Positions 35,018-43,300 of a stretch of 64,000 nt of DNA are shown here, one piece after another. The position numbers and the translations under genes were made by a program. The notes beneath the pieces were generated by a model. That model was given only the letters and a program-made list of their open reading frames with translations, had not been told where the DNA came from and ran no database searches. How positions within the stretch are numbered: position 1 is the stretch's first letter; the number at the start of each line of letters is the position of its first letter. Origin of the DNA: Comamonas sp. GB3 AK4-5. GTDB lineage: Bacteria > Pseudomonadota > Gammaproteobacteria > Burkholderiales > Burkholderiaceae_C. Location of the stretch: the NCBI RefSeq assembly GCF_041320665.1, contig NZ_CP166730.1, positions 3,162,001-3,226,000 of the forward strand, read 5' to 3'.

Positions 35018-36327
35018 TGCCCTCTGTTGCCCAATTGCTGACCACGCTCGGCGCCCAGGCCGGCGCCATGCGCGTGGACCAGGTCCAGGCCCTGCTGCAC
35101 GCCCTCGTCCGCCCCGTGACCGAGACGGAAACCCTGCCGCTGCACCAGGCCCTGGGCCGCGTGCTGGCGCAGGCCGTTATCTCACCGGTTGATGTGCCGC
35201 CGCATGACAACGCGGCCATGGACGGCTATGCCTTTGCCAGCAGCCTGCTGGCGGGCTGCGATGCCGCTACTGATGCGCCAGGCGACATCGGCCTGCCCAT
35301 TGCCGGCACCGTGCTGGCCGGCCAACCCTGGCAAGAGGTCGTGCCCCCGGGCCAGGCGCTGCGCATCATGACCGGCGCCATGATGCCGCCGGGGCTGGAC
35401 ACCGTCGTGCCCTTTGAGCTGTGCCAGGTCGATGCCGAAACGCAGCAGGTGCGCTTTGCGGCGGCCTCCCTGCGCGCCGGTGCCAACCGCCGCCAGCGCG
35501 GCGAAGAGCTGGCCGCTGGCGCCACCGCCCTGGCTGCGGGCACCCGCCTGGGCCCGGCCGAGCTGGGCCTGGTGGCCGGCCTGGGCCTGCCCCAGGTGTG
35601 CGTGCGCCGCCGTTTGCGCGTGGCCTTGTTTTCCACCGGCGACGAGATTCTGCAACCCGGTGACGCGCCCCGCAGCGGCGCCATTTACGACAGCAACCGC
35701 TTTGCCCTGGCCGCCGCGCTGCAGCAACTGGGCTGCGAGGTGCAAGACCTGGGCGCCGTGGCCGATGAACCCGCAGCCCTGCGCGCCATCTTGCTGCAGG
35801 CCGCACAGGCCGACGCCATCATCACCAGCGGCGGCGTCAGCAGCGGCGATGCCGACCACACCCAGACCATGCTGGCCGAGCTGGGCGATGTGGCCTTTTT
35901 GCGCATCGCCATGCGCCCCGGCCGCCCACTGGCCGCCGGCCGCATGCAGGGTGTGAATGGGCAAAGCGGCCCTTTGCTGCTGGGCCTGCCTGGCAACCCC
36001 GTGGCCGCCCTGCTCAGCTTTGCCCTGCTGGCCCGCCCGGCCTTGCTGCAGGCCATGGGCATGCATACCGACCAGGCCGCACCCGCCATGCTGCAAGTGC
36101 CACTGGCCGTGCCGCTGCGCAAGCGCGCCGGCCGCACGGAATTCGTCCGCGCCACCCTGGTCCGCAATGCCCAGGGCCGGGTGGAGGCCCACCCCACCGG
36201 CAACCAAAGCTCGGCCATGCTCAGCAGTCTGGTACAGGCCGACGCCCTGCTGTGGCTGGCACATGCGCCCGGCGACCTGGATGCGGGCACCCTGGTGGAC
36301 GCCCTGCCCCTGCACGGCTTGTTCTAA
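35017..36327 (+). CDS. moeA: Molybdopterin molybdenumtransferase
   Basis: 436-residue MoeA, which inserts molybdate into adenylylated molybdopterin. Domain order is normal: N-terminal SPVDVPPHDNAAMDGYAF, the MoaB-like central domain with STGDEILQPGD, ITSGGVSSGDAD and RPGRPLAAGR, and the C-terminal barrel. It is coupled to mobA by TGATG. Its TAA stop lies exactly at the left end of a 268-bp element with terminal inverted repeats, so the native 3' end or terminator may have been replaced by the element. Confidence 0.95.
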   Translation: MPSVAQLLTTLGAQAGAMRVDQVQALLHALVRPVTETETLPLHQALGRVLAQAVISPVDVPPHDNAAMDGYAFASSLLAGCDAATDAPGDIGLPIAGTVLAGQPWQEVVPPGQALRIMTGAMMPPGLDTVVPFELCQVDAETQQVRFAAASLRAGANRRQRGEELAAGATALAAGTRLGPAELGLVAGLGLPQVCVRRRLRVALFSTGDEILQPGDAPRSGAIYDSNRFALAAALQQLGCEVQDLGAVADEPAALRAILLQAAQADAIITSGGVSSGDADHTQTMLAELGDVAFLRIAMRPGRPLAAGRMQGVNGQSGPLLLGLPGNPVAALLSFALLARPALLQAMGMHTDQAAPAMLQVPLAVPLRKRAGRTEFVRATLVRNAQGRVEAHPTGNQSSAMLSSLVQADALLWLAHAPGDLDAGTLVDALPLHGLF

Positions 36328-36594
36328 GAACGTGTTCAATGTCTCTACGCAGGCGCGTTGGAACGCAATCGGGATGAGTTCGAAGCGATGGAGCGCAGCT
36401 TGCACCTGTGTGCAAGCAAGCTTCAGCGCGAAGAAATCGCCCGATTTCGCTCCAACCCTGTGGGCCAGTGCCTTTGCGGGCGGTCTACTGTGTTGCGAAT
36501 CCTCGCAATAGCGCGGCTATTGCTGCGGTATCGCGCCTTGTATCCCATCCCGCAAAGACGCTGGCGCGCCACGAGGAGACTTTGAACACGTTCT
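36327..36594. mobile_element. 268-bp MITE-like element with perfect 13-bp terminal inverted repeats
   Basis: Left end AGAACGTGTTCAA at 36327-36339; right end is its exact complement at 36582-36594. Both ends are flanked by TTCTAAG (36322-36328 and 36591-36597), a possible 7-bp duplication overlapping the ends. The interior carries a GCAATAGCGCGGCTATTGC palindrome and no credible coding region. A diverged copy in the opposite orientation lies at 22257-22515. The moeA stop is at its left edge and the glycosyltransferase stop (36593-36595) lies inside its right end. Confidence 0.8.
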
Positions 36595-38575
36595 AAGCTA
36601 AAAGCCCTTCACGGCGAGAAAGCGCCTGCGCATAGAGGCTCTCGAACCGAGAGGCAATGGCTTGCGGGCGCATCATGGGCGAGGCCTGCATATGCCGACG
36701 CAGCTGCTGCCGGATCTCGTCAAGGTGCTCGGCATGGCTGGCCAGTTCGACCGCGCAGGCCACATAAGCATCCTCATCCACGGTAGACCATTGCTCACAG
36801 CCCAGGCTGTGCAAAATGCAATGCGTCAGCCGGCTGGCGCTGCGGCTGCCTGGCAGGGTCACCACGGGCACACCCATCCACAGGGCGTCGCAGCTGGTGG
36901 CGCCGCCCCCAAATGGAAAAGGGTCCAGCGCAATATCGATGTGGTGATAGGCCTGCAAATGCTGGGAAGTGGCCGGCTGCAGCTCAATGCGCGCGGCCTC
37001 TATGCCTTGCGACTCGAACAGGCCCAGCACCCGCCCGGCCGAGCGCGGGTCAGCCAACTGCTTGGTCTTCAGCAGCAAGCGGCTGCCGGGAACCGCATGA
37101 AGAATGCGTGCCCACAATTTGACAACCGCCACATTGAGCTTCTTGAGCTTGTTGAGCGAGCCAAATGTGATGTAGCCCTTTTCCAGCGCAGGCAGGCGGT
37201 TCACCTCGGGAGATTGCCAGTGCGGCATATAGCCCAGCGAGCCGCCCGGCACCCGCAGCAATTGCTCGGTGTGATAGTGCTCGGTCATGCCCGGCGGATC
37301 GATCCACGCATCCGTGATGCGAAAGTCCATGGCCGGCAGCCCTGTCGTTCCCAGATAGCCCAGGTAGCTCATCAACACCGGAGCAGGCTTGTGCGCCAGG
37401 GCGGTGACTCTGCTGCCCTGGGTATGGCCCAGGCAATCCACCAAGACATGCACGCCATCGCTGCGAATCAGTGCGCACAACTGGCTGTCGTCCAGGCCGT
37501 GAATGGGGCGCCACAGATGGCCGTAGCCCATGAGCTGCTGGGTGTATTCATCCACCACCGGGCTTTGCGCATAGCAAACCACTTTGACCTTGGCGGGGTC
37601 ATGGCCCGCCAGCAGCGGCTCCAGGTAATGCCGCATGGCATGGGATCTGAAATCGGCAGACAGATAGCCCACCGTCATGACCGCCCCGGGTTGCCAATCC
37701 AGCGCCGGAGTCTGGGTACCTCCCCTGTGCGCCAAGGGGTACCGAAGACCCCAGCTTCTGTGCCGCTGAAACACTTCGGCATCGCTGTGGCGATCGCTAT
37801 GGAGCAGGTTGAAGAGCGTGCCGCCCCATTTGTTTTGCTCCGCCTGGTCTTTGAGATTGCTGTCCAGCGCGATGGCCCTGTCATAGCACGCAGCAGCCTC
37901 CTGCTCCAGCTCTCTTTCGGCCAGCACATTCCCCAAATTATTCCAAGCCGATGCCAGCTTGGGATTGATCTCCAGGGCTTGCCGGCAGCAATGCTCTGCC
38001 TGCTCCAATTGCCCGTCCATGTGCAGCACATTGCCCAGATTGCTCAGGGCCGCTGCCGAGTAAGGCATGTGAAAAACGGCGCGCCGGTACAGGTCCATGG
38101 CGCTGAAGCCCTGCCCTTGGTCCAGCAAAATATTGCCGGTGTCATTGAGCAGCGACGACAGCCCTTGGGCCTGCAGCTCGGCCAGGCCGGCATTCCCAGC
38201 AGCCCGGATCCGCAGCAGCACCTTCTCCAGCAGGTCGATCAATGCACGGCGTGCAGGCAGAAAATGGGGCTGCAACCCAATGGCGCGCTGAAACTCCCGG
38301 GCCGCAGCCTCACTTTGCCCCAGCTGGCGCAATGCCTCGCCGTGGTTATGGGCTACCAGCGCGTCTTGACCGAATGCCTGTACCGCCTGCGCCAGATAGG
38401 GCAAAGCCAGCTCCGGCTTGCCCGTGGACAGCAGCCATTCGCCGCAAAGATATTCCATCTTGGGGCCATGTTGGGCCGTGAGCTGCTGCACGAATTGCTG
38501 CAGTTTTTCCGCGTCATGCGGGGCCTGCAGTTGCTGCTGCAGCGACTGCATGACCGCTTCATCGATTTCACTCAT
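36593..38575 (-). CDS. TPR-GT41 protein glycosyltransferase (OGT/SPINDLY-like)
   Basis: 660-residue cytoplasmic protein. Residues about 1-250 are tetratricopeptide repeats (ALSNLGNVLHMDGQLEQAE, AWNNLGNVLAERELEQEAA). Residues about 275-650 form a GT41 catalytic region, with HAMRHYLEPLL, DGVHVLVDCLGHTQGSR, TFGSLNKLKKLN, LWARILHAVPGSRLLLKTKQ and the sugar-nucleotide site DPFPFGGGATSCDALWMG. GT41 enzymes transfer GlcNAc or hexose to Ser/Thr or, in the HMW1C group, to Asn. It is the third gene of an operon after tpsA and tpsB, the order seen in hmw1ABC, so its likely target is the exoprotein encoded at 40400-46135. Its last bases lie in a mobile-like element. Confidence 0.88.
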   Translation of the reverse strand: MSEIDEAVMQSLQQQLQAPHDAEKLQQFVQQLTAQHGPKMEYLCGEWLLSTGKPELALPYLAQAVQAFGQDALVAHNHGEALRQLGQSEAAAREFQRAIGLQPHFLPARRALIDLLEKVLLRIRAAGNAGLAELQAQGLSSLLNDTGNILLDQGQGFSAMDLYRRAVFHMPYSAAALSNLGNVLHMDGQLEQAEHCCRQALEINPKLASAWNNLGNVLAERELEQEAAACYDRAIALDSNLKDQAEQNKWGGTLFNLLHSDRHSDAEVFQRHRSWGLRYPLAHRGGTQTPALDWQPGAVMTVGYLSADFRSHAMRHYLEPLLAGHDPAKVKVVCYAQSPVVDEYTQQLMGYGHLWRPIHGLDDSQLCALIRSDGVHVLVDCLGHTQGSRVTALAHKPAPVLMSYLGYLGTTGLPAMDFRITDAWIDPPGMTEHYHTEQLLRVPGGSLGYMPHWQSPEVNRLPALEKGYITFGSLNKLKKLNVAVVKLWARILHAVPGSRLLLKTKQLADPRSAGRVLGLFESQGIEAARIELQPATSQHLQAYHHIDIALDPFPFGGGATSCDALWMGVPVVTLPGSRSASRLTHCILHSLGCEQWSTVDEDAYVACAVELASHAEHLDEIRQQLRRHMQASPMMRPQAIASRFESLYAQALSRREGLLA

Positions 38576-38673
38576 GGTGTGTCCCGGAAAAGCCGTTGTA
38601 GAGACTGTGCAGGCTGCGACCCTGCTTTGCCTTGTGCCCCCAGGGGTGCACCAGGCACCCACGGGGGCGGTAC

Positions 38674-40389
38674 TCAAAACTGGTAGGAGGCGCTCAGCCA
38701 TACCCGCGTACGGTCTGCATCCGGCTCGGACTGCGAAGCCGCCGAGCCATTGCGCCGCGCCACGGCCAGGTCCAGCTTGACGGGCTTGGCGTCATAGCGC
38801 ACGCCCAGGCCACGGCCGGCAATGGAGCGGGTGTTGTGCCCCTGCGACCAGGGCGACTTGTTCAGGTGCACCGAGCCCGCATCCACAAACACATAGGGCT
38901 GCCAGGCCGGAGCAAGCTGCCAGCGCAGCTCCAGCTGGGCCAGCCAGCCCCGGTCTCCTATGGCCTCCCCCGTGGGCCAGCCGCGTACCCCGGTGCTGCC
39001 ACCCAGCGTCATCTTCTCGGAGCCATCCAGGTTTTTGTTTGCCCATTGCGCGGAAACGCGCCCATACACGCTCCAGTTGCTCACCACGGATTGAATCCGG
39101 GCCGCATCCAGGTTGAGGCGGTTGTAGCGGCCGGCCGTGCGGGCAGTGAGGTGGTCGATCTCCAGCTGATCGTCACGCAGCTTGAGGTCACCGGCATGCA
39201 AGGTCATGCTCCCCCAGCTCACGGCATGGGGTTCGATCAAATCGCCGCTCAGGCTCAGCACCACGGCCTTGACGTTTTTGCGCTCGGAGCTGTGCAACGC
39301 ATCGCGGTGATCGCGCAGCGTCCGGTACTGCCAGCCCGCAGAGGTCCGGATGTTGGCGTTTTGCGTGCGCAGCAGCGGATAGCTGGCCCCCAGGAAAAAA
39401 GTGTCGGCCGTGCCATGTGCATCCAGTGCCGAGAACTCCTTGCCCAGTTGGTAGTCGGTGCGGCTGAGCTGGGTTTGCAGCCGCCAGCCATCGACACCCA
39501 GGGGCAGGCTGTAGCTGGCCGCGGCTTGCCAAGTCTTTTCCCGCGTGCCCAGCACATCGATGCTCGCCTGGTCTCCAAAAACCAGCCCCGGCTGGAACTC
39601 CAGGCCAGCGCTCAGGCGCTCACGGCCGGAATAGCGGTTGCCATAGTTGTCCAAGGCCACCTGGCCCTTCCAGCGGTCGGTGGGCTCGGCCTCCAGCAGC
39701 AAATCTGCCTCACCCACATTGGCCCCCGGTCGCAACACGGAACGCGTGCTGAGGCCGGGCAGATCCGTCAACAGCAGCAGGCTGCGGTGCAGCTGCGCCT
39801 GCGTCACGGCCTGCCCTGGCTGCATGGACGCCAGCCAACGCTGCGCAGAAGCGACCACGGCATTGTCACTGCTCTGCGCCAGCACCTGGCCATAACGACC
39901 TTCCAGCACATTGATCTGCAGCACGCCGCTGGAGAGGTCTTGCTCGGGCAACCAGGCCCGGGCCACCAGATAGCCCTGGTCCTGCAAATAATGCGTCACC
40001 TGCTGCGCGAGGGCACGCAGGCCGTTGAGGTCCAGCGATTGGCCTATGACCTGGTCCAGACCTGTGGCGGCACGCAAGCGCACCATGTCAACGCCCAGGA
40101 CCTCTTGCACGCGCACCTCACGCAGCACCACACGGGGCCCTGCAGTCGGTGCGCCATCTGCCTTGCGCTCATCCTTGAACGCCTCCGGCAATGCCGGCGC
40201 AGCCGCCGGAGGTGCCGGTGCGGGCCGGTTTTCCTGCAGCAGCCTGCCGGCATCCGGTGGGCGCACATGCTGCGCCTCCGCCGGAAGCAAAAGCCCCATC
40301 CAACCCACAAACCCTAAAAAACAACTTTGACGAACTGCATGAGGTGGCACAAAGATCTCCCAGCGTGAGCGATTTTTTTCAGAAGGCAT
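38674..40389 (-). CDS. TpsB outer-membrane transporter (ShlB/FhaC/HecB family)
   Basis: 571-residue two-partner-secretion transporter. After an N-terminal signal region (about residues 18-40), an extension rich in Pro/Ala leads to the POTRA domains (VLREVRVQEVLGVDM; ARAWLPEQDLSSGVLQINVLEGRYG). The C-terminal half is a 16-strand beta-barrel ending in the outer-membrane signature SASYQF with terminal Phe. The barrel-plug signature GSTGVRGWP, the conserved VRGY-like tip, is present. The gene begins 10 bases after the tpsA stop, so the two are cotranscribed; it would secrete that exoprotein through the outer membrane. Confidence 0.94.
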   Translation of the reverse strand: MPSEKNRSRWEIFVPPHAVRQSCFLGFVGWMGLLLPAEAQHVRPPDAGRLLQENRPAPAPPAAAPALPEAFKDERKADGAPTAGPRVVLREVRVQEVLGVDMVRLRAATGLDQVIGQSLDLNGLRALAQQVTHYLQDQGYLVARAWLPEQDLSSGVLQINVLEGRYGQVLAQSSDNAVVASAQRWLASMQPGQAVTQAQLHRSLLLLTDLPGLSTRSVLRPGANVGEADLLLEAEPTDRWKGQVALDNYGNRYSGRERLSAGLEFQPGLVFGDQASIDVLGTREKTWQAAASYSLPLGVDGWRLQTQLSRTDYQLGKEFSALDAHGTADTFFLGASYPLLRTQNANIRTSAGWQYRTLRDHRDALHSSERKNVKAVVLSLSGDLIEPHAVSWGSMTLHAGDLKLRDDQLEIDHLTARTAGRYNRLNLDAARIQSVVSNWSVYGRVSAQWANKNLDGSEKMTLGGSTGVRGWPTGEAIGDRGWLAQLELRWQLAPAWQPYVFVDAGSVHLNKSPWSQGHNTRSIAGRGLGVRYDAKPVKLDLAVARRNGSAASQSEPDADRTRVWLSASYQF

Positions 40390-40399
40390 GCGTACAACC

Positions 40400-43300
40400 T
40401 CAGTTCAGTTGTTGCAGTTGTTGGGAGGGAGGCTTGGCGCCTTGCACCGTCAGATCCAGCTTGGACTGCGGTGGCTCGGGGAAGTCTCTGTCCTCGTGCT
40501 CAATGGCATTGCGTGCCAGCCAGATGGGCTCGGGGATCACAGGCGTCACGGCTTGTTGGGTGATGTCCGCCAGCGCCGTCAACGAGGGCGCAAAGCTGTA
40601 GTTGCCCGCATCGGCCCCCGCCAGGGTGATGCCGCGAATGGTCACCGTTTTGCCCCACCCCACGCTTTCCGTATCGAAGCTGCCAACCCCACCCACACTT
40701 AGCACATCGCCCGCAATGTGGTCATCTGACAGGCTGATGTGGACGCTGGTGTTGCCGTCATAAGCCTTGCCGCTGGCCGTGGCCACCACATTCAGCGCCC
40801 GCTGCGCGACGTCGGCCTGGGTGGTGGCCGTGGTGTTGAAGCTGTAGTTGCCTGCATCGGCACCGGCCAGGGTGATGCCACCCACTGTGACGGTCTTGCC
40901 CATGCCGGCGTTCTTGTCGTCAAAGCTGCCGTTGCCGGCCAGGGTCAGCACATCGCCGGCAATGCGGTCATCGGTAAAACTCAGCTGGGCCAAGGTGCTG
41001 CCGTCATAGACCTTGCTGGCCGCCGTGGCCGCCACATTCAGCGCCCGCTGCGTGATGTTGGCCCGGGTGGTGGCTGTGGTGTTGAAGCTGTAGTTGCCGG
41101 CATCGGCACCGGCCAGGGTGATGCCGCCCACGGTGACGGTCTTGCCTGCTCCGGCGTTCTTGTTGTCAAAATTGCCACCGCTGTGGCCAACGCTCACATC
41201 ATCGCCAGCGAGGTAGTTGCCCACCAGCGTGGCAGTGGCCAAGGTGTTGCCGTCATAGACCTTGTCGCTGGCCGTGGCCGTGACGGTGAGAACGCGTGGC
41301 GTAATGTCTGCGGCCCCTGCGGGCGCCAACGCCTGGCCGTCGCGGTACAGCGTGCTGTTTTGTGTCCCGTTAAAGCCGGTGATCCGCAAAGGCGTTGTAG
41401 TCACGACCTTGTTTTTTCCCACGTTCTTGTCGGCAAACTGGAAAACATCAGGCGCTCTGCGCAGATTGCTGTCGTTGTGGAAATCCAGCCCCTGTAAATC
41501 GGCCCATGCATCGGCACCTACTAGACCGTCGTAAACCTTGTCCTTCGCCCACAAGGTGGCGCTCAGCCTATGGCTATCGATTTGCAAATCCCCCGCCAGC
41601 ATCTTGGACAACAGAATGATGCCGGCCTCTGCATTGGCGATGCCTTTGCCGTCCCGCACCTGCAGCTTCACAGTGCCTGTGCCTGCATCAATGGTGGTGC
41701 CGCGCTCCTGAATGATGTTCCCAGGCCCCTTGTCTCGGTGCGCATCCACCACGCCGCTGGCGGCTGTGTCGTTGGCCACCAGGGTGAGGTTGCCATCGCC
41801 GGTGTGCATATCGGCCTTGAGCAAGATGGAGCGGCCGGCCTGCAGCGTCAGATCGCCGCCCTTGGCGCTGCTCACCTTCAAGGCATCGAGCAGGCTGATA
41901 TCGGTGTTGGCCTGCAAGGTGACTTGCGCGCCCGTGGCCAGCAGATTGGCCAGCGTGCTGACGTTGAGGGTGTAGTCCGATCCGGGGTCCAGTGCATAGA
42001 CCAAAGGACTGGGTTGTCCCCGACTCAAAATATCGACGCGACCACGTTGGGCGTTGTAGTGGGGCGAAGCCACCAGAACAGCGCCATTGCTGAGCTCGTG
42101 AACACCATCGGTCGGGTCCCACTCCCACAAATCCGTCGCCCCCATATGGTCCTCAGTACGCACACCGACCAAGCTATTGCGACTGCCGACCACCCCCATG
42201 GTGCCTGCTGTGCCATTGCCCAAAGTCACAGCCCCTGCTTCTGCTTCCGTGCCATTCGCCCACGCCGAGCTGAGTACCACATAATCGCCATTCGAAAGGG
42301 CTGCAACGCCATCAAGGCCAACCTCGTCACCCACCTGGCTACCCACCAGACTGTTGTTGCTGCTGACCACGCCGGTGATACCGGCTGCGCCATCGCCCCA
42401 GGTCACCGCTCCCGCTTTTTTTGCTGTGCCATTGGCCCAATTGGAGCTGACCACCACATAGTTGCCATTGGTGAGCGCTGTGACCTGCGTCCCCCATCCC
42501 TTCCCCACCCTGTCACCCTCTTGGCTGCCGACCAGACTGTTGCGGCTGTTGATCTCCCCCTTAATCCCCGTAAGCCCATTAGCCCAGGTCACCGCTCCTG
42601 CCTCTTTGACCGAGCCATTGGCCCAGCTGTAGCTGGCCACCACATAGTTGCCATTATTGGTAAGGGCCGTCACATCCCACCCCACCTGGTCACCCTCTTG
42701 GCTTCCCACCAGGCTGTTGCTACTGCTGACTTCACCAGTCATCCCCTTGGTTCCATCGGCCCAGGTCACCGCGCCTGCATTTTTTGCCGAGCCATTGGCC
42801 CAACTAGAACTGGCCACCACGTAGTTGCCATTGCTCAACTCCGTGAGTGCGTAGTAGGAGCTCCCCACCAAGTCGCGCTTTTGACTCCCCACCAAGCTGT
42901 TGCCGCTGCTGACTACACCCGCAATACCTTTCAGCCCATCACCCCAGGTAACCGCCCCCGCTTCGGTTGCAGTGCCATTGGCCCATTTGGAACTACTCAC
43001 CACGTAGTTACCATTGCTCAGCGTCCAGATTTGGGTGCCCACATAGTCACCGACTTGGCTACCCACCAAGCTGTTGTTGCTGCTAACCGCCCCTTTAACT
43101 CCTGCGGTGCCACTGCCCCAGGTTGCGGCACCGGCCGTGGCGGTTGCGCCATTGGCCCAAAGACTGCTTTGCACCACATAGTTGCCATTGGTGAGAGCCG
43201 TAACCCCTCCAAAACCTACACGATCCTTGGCTTGGGTTCCCACCAGGCTATTGCTGCCGCTGACGACGCCGGACACGCCTTGAGTACCACTCCCCCAAGT

